Shown here one piece after another: positions 1 to 6,924 of a stretch of DNA of 15,276 bases (positions are counted from its first letter, which is position 1; each line of letters opens with the position of its first letter). Both the position numbers and the translations under genes were made by a program. The stretch covers positions 1 through 15,276 of the forward strand of contig JAGVAB010000081.1 in the NCBI GenBank assembly GCA_020060485.1, written 5' to 3'. The notes below the pieces were generated by a model, which saw only the letters and a program-made list of their open reading frames with translations, made no database searches and had not been told where the DNA came from. Origin of the DNA: Anaerolineales bacterium. Lineage in GTDB: Bacteria; Chloroflexota; Anaerolineae; Anaerolineales; Anaerolineaceae.

Positions 1-19
1 CACGACGCTCTTCCGATCT
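1..19 (+). other. Untrimmed Illumina adapter remnant
   Basis: The first 19 bases, cacgacgctcttccgatct, are identical to the 3' end of the TruSeq universal adapter read 1 primer site. They are not genomic. Biological sequence begins at about base 20, and this is the end of an assembled contig. Confidence 0.95.
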
Positions 20-20
20 T

Positions 21-113
21 GAGCACGGTAAAGAATACGGAATGAAAGGTTTGCATAAAATCAGGGGAACATACGAAAACCATACAAGTTTGATTCTTTG
101 GGATGTGGCGTGA
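21..113 (+). CDS. 3' end of an unidentified gene (partial, about 30 residues)
   Basis: A plus-strand frame is open from the left edge to a TGA at 111-113. It encodes about 30 residues, including KEYGMKGLHKIRGTY and the C-terminus SLILWDVA. The residue mix is balanced (charged, aromatic and a hydrophobic end) and looks like protein rather than chance translation. The frame also runs open through the adapter, so the true upstream codons are lost. I do not recognise the family. Only the frame and stop are observed; that it is a real gene is inference. Confidence 0.4.
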   Translation, partial: EHGKEYGMKGLHKIRGTYENHTSLILWDVA

Positions 114-136
114 TGCGCAGCAGGGGTAAGGCCATT

Positions 137-151
137 CGCCGGGAGCCGGCG
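137..151. repeat. Small GC-rich hairpin after the left-edge frame
   Basis: CGCCGG at 137-142 and CCGGCG at 146-151 form a 6-bp stem with loop GAG. It lies 24 bases after the stop of the partial plus-strand frame. No T-run follows, so calling it a terminator would be weak. Confidence 0.35.
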
Positions 152-163
152 GCTTAAAAGCAT

Positions 164-193
164 CTTCCCGGAACGATCGCTCATCCCGGGAAG
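164..193 (-). terminator. Terminator hairpin downstream of the DUF5679 gene
   Basis: CTTCCCGG at 164-171 pairs with CCGGGAAG at 186-193 across a 14-base loop. Read on the minus strand the hairpin lies 30 bases past the DUF5679 stop and is followed by atgctttt, a short T-run. The left-edge frame converges on it from the other side, so it may serve both directions. Confidence 0.5.
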
Positions 194-222
194 AAATTTA
201 TTACCTGGTACAGGGAAGGTGT

Positions 223-381
223 TTATTCCTCAGTCTTGCTGGGCAAGAAACGGGTGACCTTGGTGCCACAGACCGGGCAGACACCCTTGGCCATCTTGCG
301 GCCTTTGTCATTGGTCTCAACCTTGCCATCCTTGACGGCTCGTTTTTCACGGCACTTTACGCAATAAGCTTCGAATTCCAT
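223..381 (-). CDS. DUF5679 zinc-ribbon mini-protein
   Basis: This 52-residue protein begins MEFEAYCVKCREKR and carries two CxxC knuckles (C7/C10 and C35/C38) in the pattern of a small zinc ribbon. The sequence fits the DUF5679 family, short single-domain proteins of unknown function. Much of the rest is basic (K/R), so nucleic-acid binding is possible but unproven. The ATG at 381 is chosen over a longer reading because AGGAG stands 8 bases upstream of it; the extra 32 residues of the longer frame look like leader sequence. A TATAAT about 85 bases upstream is a likely promoter. The gene appears monocistronic, with a hairpin 30 bases after its stop. Confidence 0.85.
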   Translation of the reverse strand: MEFEAYCVKCREKRAVKDGKVETNDKGRKMAKGVCPVCGTKVTRFLPSKTEE

Positions 382-465
382 TGGTTGTTCTCCTGTTCTT
401 GTGTCTAAAAAATTCCGATGACTCTGGGTCGCATAGTTGAGTGTACGGTGCACCCCTTTTGTATC

Positions 466-474
466 ATTATACAG
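466..474 (-). promoter_or_regulatory. -10 element for the DUF5679 gene
   Basis: The minus strand reads CTGTATAAT here, a perfect TATAAT hexamer (466-471) about 85 bases before the DUF5679 start. I see no good -35 at normal spacing. The same nine bases precede two other genes in the window, which supports a shared promoter type. Confidence 0.5.
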
Positions 475-560
475 CAAACTGGAAAGATAACGCAGCGGAT
501 TTTCAGACCGGGTCAGAGCTTTTTCAAAGCAGATTTTGCCCGATTGCGGCGTGCGGTTGG

Positions 561-603
561 AAAATAAAGACAGGCGCAGGGGATTCGAAATTCCTGCGCC
601 TGT
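561..603 (-). terminator. Intrinsic terminator of the duplicated-domain lipoprotein gene
   Basis: ACAGGCGCAGG (570-580) and CCTGCGCCTGT (593-603) form an 11-bp perfect GC-rich stem with a 12-base loop. On the minus strand the stem is followed at once by tctttatttt. It lies 17 bases past the lipoprotein stop codon, a classic Rho-independent layout. Between here and the DUF5679 start I see only the DUF5679 promoter and leader. Confidence 0.85.
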
Positions 604-620
604 GTGGAATAAAGAGTGGT

Positions 621-1598
621 TTATTGAACGAATCCCATTGGGGCGTTGAGCACGCCGCTCCAGGTATACAGACCGTCAGCGCCTTGACCGATGATGAGGA
701 TGGCTTCTCCGCTGCCATCTGCGCCCCAGGCAGCCATGTGCATGAAATCAACCCCACTGGGGAAGATGGCTTGAGGATCCTGTCCGGCGAGCAGATCGGA
801 CAGAGAGGTATCTGTATTGTAGAGAATGGCCTCAGGAACAGGCAGGGCATCGGTCAGGTAAGGCATCACATCCGCGGGAGTCTGCTCGCTGCCCTCGGAC
901 TGCCAGCCAGCCCAAACGAAGGGATCGTTCATCAAGGGCAGCAGGGAGTCGGGAGTGCGGGCCGGGTCGCTCAGGGCGGCCAGCAAAGCCTGCTTGAAGG
1001 ATTCCAGATCGCTGCGGTCGACCTCTGCCGGGGATTCTTCAGCAGGTTCAGTTTCTTCGGCGGGGGCAAAGCCATCCTTGTCAAAAAGCATGCCGTACCA
1101 GGCGAAAGATTTATCGGGAAGTTCGCTGATATAAAGGACAGCTTCTCCTTTGCCATCATCCCCCCAACCCTGGGAATAGAGAATGCGAACAACGATCAAG
1201 CCGGGGCCAAGGGTGGTGGGTGCACTGGGGCCAAGAATGGAGGCGATGTCAGCATCCGGCAGAAAAACGGGCGTGCGGCTGGTGTCTGGCAGCAGCCGGG
1301 ATTGCATGCGTTTGACCAGTTCAGCAGTCGGGAGGGTTGAGGAACCTGTACCGATACTGGCCAGGCTGAAGGGATTGCCGATGAGGGGCATAAGCCGGTC
1401 GTAGTCATGAGCAGCGAGGCTTTCGGTCAAGGCTTGCGTGAAAATTTCGAGGTCAAACTTGGGGTCCGGGGTGAAGGTGGCAGTGGGTTCAGCGGAGGCC
1501 TCTTCGCCGGTGGCGGAAGACGGGCCGCCTCCACAGGCAGAAAGGATCAACAAAGAAATCAATACGGGAAAAAGGATGAAAGAGATTCGTTTGCGCAT
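621..1598 (-). CDS. Predicted lipoprotein with a tandemly duplicated domain
   Basis: The protein has 325 residues. A lipoprotein signal comes first: basic MRKR, a hydrophobic core, and lipobox LSAC with Cys22, then a low-complexity G/S/E/P linker to about residue 47. It should be anchored on the outer face of the membrane. Two related units follow, at about 50-178 and 198-325, joined by an acidic linker (EETEPAEESPAEV). Shared landmarks in each unit are an F-x-QAL helix, L-M/L-PL-x-x-x-PF, then WG-x-DG-x-GEA-x-L-x-I, then a W-x-G-x-L strand. I do not recognise a named family; the units may be a ligand-binding fold of the NTF2-like or lipoprotein-sorting kind, but that is a guess. GAGG stands 6 bases before the ATG at 1598. 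It diverges from udk and ends at a strong terminator. Confidence 0.85.
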   Translation of the reverse strand: MRKRISFILFPVLISLLILSACGGGPSSATGEEASAEPTATFTPDPKFDLEIFTQALTESLAAHDYDRLMPLIGNPFSLASIGTGSSTLPTAELVKRMQSRLLPDTSRTPVFLPDADIASILGPSAPTTLGPGLIVVRILYSQGWGDDGKGEAVLYISELPDKSFAWYGMLFDKDGFAPAEETEPAEESPAEVDRSDLESFKQALLAALSDPARTPDSLLPLMNDPFVWAGWQSEGSEQTPADVMPYLTDALPVPEAILYNTDTSLSDLLAGQDPQAIFPSGVDFMHMAAWGADGSGEAILIIGQGADGLYTWSGVLNAPMGFVQ

Positions 1599-1676
1599 TT
1601 TGCACCTCGGTATGATGAATGAAAAAACAATCGTGGATGCGGACCAGAGCAGGTTATGGTTCGCATGGGTAGATTC

Positions 1677-1682
1677 ATTATA
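1677..1682 (-). promoter_or_regulatory. Candidate -10 element for the lipoprotein gene
   Basis: The minus strand reads TATAAT here, 78 bases upstream of the lipoprotein start at 1598. A TTGTCA (1703-1708 on the plus strand as tgacaa) is the best -35 match, but the spacer would be 20 bases, longer than usual. Sequence match only. Confidence 0.4.
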
Positions 1683-1747
1683 ATCCGAAAAATAGGCCAG
1701 GATGACAAGAATTCGGGGGTTCTCTGGGAATTGCCGTGAGAAAGAAA

Positions 1748-1770
1748 TTTTTGATGAGACGCATCAAAAA
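1748..1770. repeat. Perfect 9-bp dyad in the divergent intergenic region
   Basis: TTTTTGATG (1748-1756) and CATCAAAAA (1762-1770) are exact inverted copies separated by agacg. The element lies between two divergent genes, the lipoprotein (start 1598) and udk (start 1841). A gene-end terminator is therefore not expected here; a regulator-binding operator or a transcript-end hairpin for an unseen RNA is more likely. Confidence 0.6.
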
Positions 1771-1828
1771 CACCCCCGTTTACCATAGAAGCAATGGGGT
1801 GAAAAAGGTGTTTTCTTCCGGCCTAAGG

Positions 1829-1834
1829 TATAAT
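1829..1834 (+). promoter_or_regulatory. -10 element of udk, giving a near-leaderless transcript
   Basis: TATAAT ends 6 bases before the ATG at 1841, so transcription would begin at or next to the start codon. The upstream TGTTTT (1809-1814) is a poor -35 with only 14 bases of spacer. No Shine-Dalgarno at useful spacing is present: the nearest AAGG ends 12 bases before the ATG. Both facts fit a leaderless mRNA. Confidence 0.5.
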
Positions 1835-1840
1835 CCTAAT

Positions 1841-2473
1841 ATGACCGATATAAACCCAAAACCTCCCCTGGTGATTGCCATTGCCGGCGGTTCTGGTTCG
1901 GGCAAGACGACAGTTGCCAGAGCCATTTTGAGCCGGGTGGGCGCCCACCGTATTGCGTATTTGCAGCATGATTCGTATTACCGCGAGCTGACCGGATTAC
2001 CGCCGGCGCAGCGGGCGATGGTCAATTTTGACCATCCGGATTCTTTGGAAACAGAACTGCTGATCGAACATGTGGCGCGACTCAAGAACGGGCATGGGGT
2101 GGATGTTCCGGTGTATGATTTCACCACCCATTCGCGCACTGGCATAACGATGCACGTTGAGCCGCACCGGGTAATCATCGTTGAGGGGATCCTGATCCTG
2201 GCTTTGCCGGAACTGCGGGAATTGTTTGATGTGAAGATCTTCGTGGATACGGATGCCGACATCCGGTTCATTCGAAGATTGAAGCGGGATATTGAAGAGC
2301 GCGGCCGTACCACTGAGGCTGTGATTCAGCAGTATTTGAGCACAGTACGCCCGATGCACCTGGATTTTGTAGACCCCTCCAAAAGATATGCGGATGTGAT
2401 CATTCCGGAGGGTGGCAAGAACCAGGTGGCGATGGATATGGTGATTGCGCGTATTGAAAACTTGCTGCAATAG
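1841..2473 (+). CDS. udk: Uridine kinase (uridine/cytidine kinase)
   Basis: The enzyme phosphorylates uridine or cytidine with ATP or GTP to give UMP or CMP, in cytosolic pyrimidine salvage. The 210 residues match normal Udk length. A P-loop GGSGSGKTT spans 16-24. Nucleoside-binding family motifs follow: LQHDSYY (41-47) with Asp44, NFDHPDS (62-68), and VYDF (91-94). VEGI (114-117) and the Arg-rich RRLKRDIEERGR stretch (145-156) correspond to the Walker B-like strand and lid. I chose ATG 1841 because the P-loop then sits at its usual distance from the N-terminus; a longer reading from 1736 adds 35 residues that cross the promoter and dyad. It heads a three-gene plus-strand run; the next gene starts 9 bases after its stop. 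Confidence 0.93.
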   Translation: MTDINPKPPLVIAIAGGSGSGKTTVARAILSRVGAHRIAYLQHDSYYRELTGLPPAQRAMVNFDHPDSLETELLIEHVARLKNGHGVDVPVYDFTTHSRTGITMHVEPHRVIIVEGILILALPELRELFDVKIFVDTDADIRFIRRLKRDIEERGRTTEAVIQQYLSTVRPMHLDFVDPSKRYADVIIPEGGKNQVAMDMVIARIENLLQ

Positions 2474-2482
2474 AGAAGCTGC

Positions 2483-3121
2483 ATGACAGACAAGGCCGCT
2501 TCCGCTGGCAGCATTCACCCCGGGCAGGAAAGCCCGCCTGATCCTGCCGGGCAGGGAAAGGCGGGGCAGGGTGGGTCATCCGGTCGTACCCCGGGCTGGG
2601 TAAGGCTGGCAGTCTTTTTACTGGTGGTGGGATTAACCTGGCTGCTGCTGCGCATGGGGGGGCGCATTCAACAACTAGGCAGGTATGGTTATCCGGGCAT
2701 TTTCCTGGTCAATCTGCTGGCAAATGCCACCTTGATCCTGCCAGTCCCAGGGGTGATGGTCACATCTGCATTTGGGGCGGTATTGCACCCTTTGTGGGTG
2801 GGCCTGGCTGCCGGGACGGGGGCAGCGCTGGGTGAGCTTTCAGGTTTTTTGGCAGGTTACAGCGGCGGCAGAGCGGTACTGGAACGGATCGAGGGGCATC
2901 AAAGGGTGGAAGCACTGTTCAAGCGCTATGGGGGCGGGATCATTTTTCTTCTGGCGCTGATCCCCAATCCGGCCTTCGACCTGGCCGGGATCACGGCCGG
3001 GGCGCTTGGCATGCCGTTATGGCGATTTTTGCTGTATTGCTGGCTGGGGAAGGTGGGCAAGATGCTGGTGTTTGCGTATTCGGGGGCCACTTTGTTCGAG
3101 TGGTTGAAGATTATCCCTTGA
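2483..3121 (+). CDS. VTT-domain (TVP38/TMEM64 or DedA-like) integral membrane protein
   Basis: This 212-residue protein starts with a hydrophilic, Gly/Pro/Gln-rich tail (1-38). Membrane segments follow at about 40-58, 70-112, 116-127 and 150-205. The core has VTT hallmarks: a re-entrant-type stretch with the G-E-L-S-G-x-x-x-G-Y-S-G-G motif (117-129), and near the end IPNPAFDLAGITAGALGMP (160-178). Family members are related to lipid scramblases and DedA flippases; the substrate here cannot be told from sequence. The start ATG 2483 has only a weak AGAGA upstream and lies 9 bases past udk, so translation may depend on udk. The M20 gene begins 17 bases after its stop, in the same direction. Confidence 0.82.
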   Translation: MTDKAASAGSIHPGQESPPDPAGQGKAGQGGSSGRTPGWVRLAVFLLVVGLTWLLLRMGGRIQQLGRYGYPGIFLVNLLANATLILPVPGVMVTSAFGAVLHPLWVGLAAGTGAALGELSGFLAGYSGGRAVLERIEGHQRVEALFKRYGGGIIFLLALIPNPAFDLAGITAGALGMPLWRFLLYCWLGKVGKMLVFAYSGATLFEWLKIIP

Positions 3122-3138
3122 TGTTGGGGAGATAAATT

Positions 3139-4500
3139 ATGGCTAATTATGATGCGATTGACCAATACCTGGAGCAACATTTTTTCCGGTCGATAGATGA
3201 ATTGTGCCGACTGTGCGCGCAGCCCAGTGTCTCTGCAACCGGAGAGGGGGTTGAGCAGTGCGCCGGCAAGGTTGCCGAAATGCTGGCGAAACGCGGCTTT
3301 GCCGTGGAATTGATGCAGACGGGCGGAGCGCCGGCCGTGTATGCGGAACGCAAAGGGCGCAAGAACAAAACACTGCTTTTCTACAATCATTATGATGTGC
3401 AGCCGGTGGAACCACTGGACTTGTGGGTCACGCCGCCCTATGAACCGGATGTGCGTGAGGGCAAGTTGTATGGACGGGGTGTGGATGATGACAAAGGCCC
3501 GCTGGTCAGCCGGCTGTTTGCCATTGATGCCATTCTGAACAGTGAAGGGGAATTGCCGTGCAATGTCAAGTTCCTGATCGAGGGGGAAGAAGAGACTGGC
3601 AGCGTGCATCTGCGCCGACTGGTGGAAGAAAACATTGAAAAATTGGCAGCGGATGTCTGTGTCTGGGAAGGGGGCGGGGTCAATGAGCAGGAAGAGTTTG
3701 TGCAATATCTTGGGCTACGTGGCATTTGTTATGTGGAACTGAGTGTGGAAACTGCCAATCAGGATGTGCATTCCGGGTTGGGTGGATCGATCTTTCCCAA
3801 TGCCGCCTGGCGGCTGGTGTGGGCTTTGAACAGCCTGAAGAATGAGAATGAAACCATTTTGATCCCTGGCTTCTATGACAATGTGCTGCCGCCCAGTGAA
3901 AGGGACGCGGCTTTGATGGCGTCCTTGCCCGATATGGCTGAGGAATACCTGCGCCGATATGCGCTGAAAGGGTTTTTGAAAGGCATCAAGGGGGGGAGTG
4001 AACTGCGGATTGAGGAGGTATTCCGGCCGACCTGTACAATTTGCGGGCTAACCGCGGGATATCAAGGGCCGGGGTCAAAGACGGTGCTGCCTGCCAGGGC
4101 AAGCGCCAAGGTGGATTTTCGGCTGGTACCCAACCAGACCCCGCAAGAGGTGCTGGAGAAGCTGCGGCAGCACCTGGATGCACAAGGGTTCAGTGATGTG
4201 GCGATTGAGTTCATGGGCGGCGAAGGACCAGGGCGGACAGAGCCGGGCAATGCTTTTGTGCAGCTTGCCATCTGGCTGGCGGAGGAAGTGTACGGCAAAC
4301 CGGCACAGGTCATTCCCATGGCAGGCGGGTCGGGACCGAATGCCATTTTTATCGAGAAGCTGGGCCTGCCGGTGGTTATGGCGGGAGTAGGATACCCTGA
4401 GGCACAGATCCATGCGCCGAATGAGAATATTCGGCTTGATCTCTACATGAAGGGGGCAAAATACATTACGCGCATTCTCATGGAGTATGCGGGAGAATAA
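3139..4500 (+). CDS. M20 family zinc metallopeptidase (dipeptidase-type)
   Basis: The 453-residue protein has the full M20/M28-clan layout: a catalytic domain (about 1-195 and 385-453) split by a dimerisation lid (about 196-380). By alignment in my head with carboxypeptidase G2, zinc ligands are His84 (NHYDVQP), bridging Asp117 (GRGVDDDKG), Glu152 with catalytic base Glu151 (EGEEETGS), Glu177 (WEGGG) and His425 (IHAPNE). His211 in QDVHSG is the conserved lid histidine. All needed residues are present, so it should be active, most likely on dipeptides in the cytosol. No signal peptide is visible. GGGGAG lies 7 bases before the ATG. It is third in the udk run, with no obvious metabolic link to the first two genes. 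A T7 run at 4549-4555 follows a weak hairpin. Confidence 0.92.
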   Translation: MANYDAIDQYLEQHFFRSIDELCRLCAQPSVSATGEGVEQCAGKVAEMLAKRGFAVELMQTGGAPAVYAERKGRKNKTLLFYNHYDVQPVEPLDLWVTPPYEPDVREGKLYGRGVDDDKGPLVSRLFAIDAILNSEGELPCNVKFLIEGEEETGSVHLRRLVEENIEKLAADVCVWEGGGVNEQEEFVQYLGLRGICYVELSVETANQDVHSGLGGSIFPNAAWRLVWALNSLKNENETILIPGFYDNVLPPSERDAALMASLPDMAEEYLRRYALKGFLKGIKGGSELRIEEVFRPTCTICGLTAGYQGPGSKTVLPARASAKVDFRLVPNQTPQEVLEKLRQHLDAQGFSDVAIEFMGGEGPGRTEPGNAFVQLAIWLAEEVYGKPAQVIPMAGGSGPNAIFIEKLGLPVVMAGVGYPEAQIHAPNENIRLDLYMKGAKYITRILMEYAGE

Positions 4501-4723
4501 AGGGGGATAACGGCTATAGGGGAGGATTATCCTGTTATTGTGTTTATGTTTTTTTCCAACGTGGAAATCCCAATCACGCCTGGAAGGCTTCGCGGCCACA
4601 TTCGCTCACCTGCACTCCCTGGCACTGCCTTCAGGGCAAGAGTGCATGTGGTACAAGTGGCGCTTTTTCGCAGAGACATCCATTGAGGATTGATTTTGTG
4701 CCGGAATATGATTTGCTGGATTA

Positions 4724-4762
4724 ACTCCACGAGGTTTCATTCTATGTAAAACCTCGTGGAGT
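4724..4762. terminator. Strong hairpin between convergent genes
   Basis: ACTCCACGAGGTTT (4724-4737) and AAACCTCGTGGAGT (4749-4762) form a perfect 14-bp stem with an 11-base loop. It lies 15 bases past the stop of the minus-strand lipoprotein and downstream of the plus-strand M20 gene, so it probably ends transcription from both sides. T-runs next to it are short. The rest of 4501-4723 holds one imperfect hairpin (4611-4655) and no gene I can support. Confidence 0.7.
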
Positions 4763-4777
4763 AATTGTCATCCATCA

Positions 4778-5599
4778 TTATTGAGGTAAGGTTATATTGT
4801 CGACAGCTACTTTTTGCGCTTTAAGCGTGATGATCATTTTACCTGTTGAAGGTTCATCTGGTAAATTAAACAAGGCCGCTGGAATGTGCAGTTCCATCTG
4901 AACTAACGCATTGGTCTGGAGGGTTTTCCAAAATACACCAGATACATCTTCACCACCTATTTTACCTTGCACACGGTAACGTTGGGCATCAAAGCCGCCG
5001 ACGCTCTCGTTATCTTCTTTGATGATGCTGCCAGCCGGAAGAAGGTTGAGCCAGAGAGCGGGGCCATCCATACCATGTAATTCAATGGCGAAATTTGGAA
5101 CGAAATTCTCGTCCACGGGGACGGTTTTCCAATCCGGATTCAAGTCATCGGGTGTATAAGCCATCCCGTCCAGTACGAAGATCTCTACCTGAGGGCTGAT
5201 GCCTTGCGGCGGTCTCTCTTTTGGCATGCCGGAATCATCCATAGCTGGTTCATCGGTCAGGATGTGCATATTGCCTGCATTGTCAATTTCACATTGAATT
5301 GTTCGCCGGCTGCCATCGGGGTACTGGCTATCCAAAATGAATTGAACCGATCGCAGAGTTAACAAGTTGTCTAGGGGATCATTCTCGACTGCAAGGGGAT
5401 CCGAGCCGGCGGTGTCGCCAGCAGGTGCTGATGGCGAGGTGGATTTTGGCAAAGGACTTGAAGTGGCTTCTGTTGATTCTGCTGGTGATTGGTCTGACAT
5501 TTTTGGCGATGCCGGGGAGAAACTGCAGGCTGCTATGTTGAGCGCCAGGATGATTGCCAAACACATGGAGAAACGGGTGGACCAGTTGGTTTTCTTCAT
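4778..5599 (-). CDS. Predicted lipoprotein, possibly LolA/LppX-like fold
   Basis: The protein has 273 residues from ATG 5599. The signal begins MKKTNWSTRF, then a hydrophobic core and lipobox IAAC with Cys25. A Ser/Pro/Thr-rich linker runs to about residue 65, and a folded domain follows to the end. That domain alternates short strands with phrases such as GFDAQRYRVQGKIGG and QMELHIPAALFNLP. This pattern recalls lipoproteins of the LolA/LppX superfamily that bind lipids or other hydrophobic ligands; that is inference from style, not a match I can prove. A GTG nine bases earlier could also start it, but ATG 5599 has GGAG 8 bases upstream and overlaps the preceding stop as ATGA, pointing to coupled translation. 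It ends 15 bases before a 14-bp hairpin. Confidence 0.78.
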   Translation of the reverse strand: MKKTNWSTRFSMCLAIILALNIAACSFSPASPKMSDQSPAESTEATSSPLPKSTSPSAPAGDTAGSDPLAVENDPLDNLLTLRSVQFILDSQYPDGSRRTIQCEIDNAGNMHILTDEPAMDDSGMPKERPPQGISPQVEIFVLDGMAYTPDDLNPDWKTVPVDENFVPNFAIELHGMDGPALWLNLLPAGSIIKEDNESVGGFDAQRYRVQGKIGGEDVSGVFWKTLQTNALVQMELHIPAALFNLPDEPSTGKMIITLKAQKVAVDNITLPQ

Positions 5600-6321
5600 T
5601 TCTTCCACTCCGCATTTTGGTTGGGGGTCGTCATTCTAAAAACACGCCAGGTGCAACTGGGCAGGCTGCGGACGCCCTGTCCCGAGCCATTGGGAATGGG
5701 GGTTATCTTTTCCCAGCCCGGGATATGGCAAGTTCCACTGATCGATTGATCGTCCATGGATTTGACCGTGAAGACCATCTCCTGCATTTCTGCCGTTGTC
5801 GCTCTCATGGCCATTTGCATGCCTTTCAAATTCCCGGCGCCAGCTTGTTCGCAGCCCTGTAATTCGCCAAAGGACGACGCATTGGTTTTGGAAAAGCGGA
5901 TACCAGGCGCCAAGGCGAGCGGAGTCTTGAAAACCTGCCCCATGTTCAGATTTTCATGGCGTAAACGAACATAATTGGTCAGACCAATTGCAGAGGAAGA
6001 AAAGGTACAGCTGCCCTGTGGATTGGTGATGAGGCCATAACCAAGGATTTCAATTCTTACGGGCAGTACAAGAGATGCGCCGCCCAGGCCCTGATCATCA
6101 ATTTTAACCATCAATTGTCCGCGGCCAAAAAATTTTTCAATCACAAACCCATCCAAGCCAGGCCATTTTGCATCAGTGTCGATGCGGGCTTGCATTTTAA
6201 TCCATCCAGAATAAAAACCGGGTTGCCAGGTGGATGGAGTATTTGCATACGAAGTGGAGGATGGTTGAAGCAGGAACGAAAGAAAAATGATCATCAACAT
6301 CAACTGCAAAATGCGGCGCAT
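5596..6321 (-). CDS. Exported protein of unknown function
   Basis: The protein has 241 residues. It starts with a classical signal peptide: MRRILQ, a hydrophobic core, and a probable cleavage after SYA at residue 26. The mature part is about 215 residues with no membrane segment, mixed strands, and several cysteines that could form disulfides outside the cell. I do not recognise the family. AAGGAGG stands 6 bases before the ATG, the best ribosome site in the window. Its TGA overlaps the start of the downstream lipoprotein by four bases (ATGA), so the two are made together and may act as a pair at the cell surface. A candidate promoter region with TATATC and GGTATACC lies about 70-100 bases upstream. 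Confidence 0.8.
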   Translation of the reverse strand: MRRILQLMLMIIFLSFLLQPSSTSYANTPSTWQPGFYSGWIKMQARIDTDAKWPGLDGFVIEKFFGRGQLMVKIDDQGLGGASLVLPVRIEILGYGLITNPQGSCTFSSSAIGLTNYVRLRHENLNMGQVFKTPLALAPGIRFSKTNASSFGELQGCEQAGAGNLKGMQMAMRATTAEMQEMVFTVKSMDDQSISGTCHIPGWEKITPIPNGSGQGVRSLPSCTWRVFRMTTPNQNAEWKK

Positions 6322-6437
6322 AGATTGCCTCCTTGAATGGTCTTGTGGAGATGATTTTGCCGGATGAAATGAAAATCAGGCTCTTGCAGGTTTAAGGTAT
6401 ACCGAAATTCCCCGTCTGATATATTTTGCCAATAAAT

Positions 6438-6454
6438 TCACCCTGGAAGGGTGA
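6438..6454. repeat. 7-bp hairpin TCACCCT-gga-AGGGTGA
   Basis: Exact inverted arms with a 3-base loop lie about 120 bases upstream of the exported-protein start and just below the end of the possible gene remnant at 6474-6662. No T-run flanks it. It could be an operator or a weak terminator of the remnant. Confidence 0.4.
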
Positions 6455-6473
6455 TGGTTGTGGCAGAGCACGT

Positions 6474-6662
6474 CTATTTTAGCATTATTTTCTCCAATTC
6501 AACACATTCTGAATAATCCGTTTCATGAAATGGGACATTGAGGTTGGCTTTTACAGGCCCGGCGTAAATAGAAATAACAGGATGCAATTCGACAGAGGAC
6601 GTTTTTTCAGGGAAAGCTTTGTCACACATCTCCTGAAACGGATATTTTTCAGAACACTTCAT
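6474..6662 (-). pseudogene. Possible gene remnant of unknown origin
   Basis: A minus-strand frame encodes MKCSEKYPFQEMCDKAF and, later, HPVISIYAGPVKANLNVPF before a stop at 6474, 62 residues from the ATG at 6662. The composition looks protein-like. Just upstream a different frame reads KSITIDIHNTVVNVEDHHEV and then stops, so the region may be the 3' end of a gene broken by a frameshift. A longer reading from a TTG at 6776 is also open. I do not recognise a family and cannot exclude chance. Confidence 0.25.
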
Positions 6663-6872
6663 GGTGGTCTTCCACGTTGACAACAGTGTTGTGAATATCG
6701 ATGGTAATGGATTTGAGCGGCGATTTTGACTTCTAATTGGAAAAAATTGGCTCAAAAAAGTGAGGCCTTTCTTCAATGTTCTTTCCTTGATCGATTAGGC
6801 GGCGTGGTGTCCGGGTTATACATCCTTTTTACGCACAACGCTATGTCCAAGATAGATTTCAAACTGGTAACG

Positions 6873-6881
6873 CTGTATAAT
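6873..6881 (+). promoter_or_regulatory. -10 element for the hybrid kinase gene
   Basis: CTGTATAAT on the plus strand includes a perfect TATAAT at 6876-6881. Transcription would start near 6888 and give a leader of about 194 bases before the ATG at 7082. No convincing -35 is visible. The nine bases are identical to those before the DUF5679 and CHAD genes. Confidence 0.5.
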
Positions 6882-6924
6882 CATTTTAACTTGTTTTTGA
6901 ACCGCAAACATTTTTCAAAGGCAA

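Noticed and set aside
441..1340. Plus-strand frame of 299 residues opposite the duplicated-domain lipoprotein
   Set aside because: It is the antisense of a well-supported lipoprotein gene, with no recognisable domain; the minus frame has lipobox, ribosome site and terminator.
4527..4730. Minus-strand frame of 67 residues between the M20 gene and the lipoprotein
   Set aside because: Composition looks like chance translation, there is no ribosome site, and it overlaps an imperfect hairpin and abuts the main terminator.
5600..5608. GTG at 5608 as start of the second lipoprotein
   Set aside because: No ribosome site at proper spacing; ATG 5599 has GGAG and the ATGA overlap with the upstream gene.
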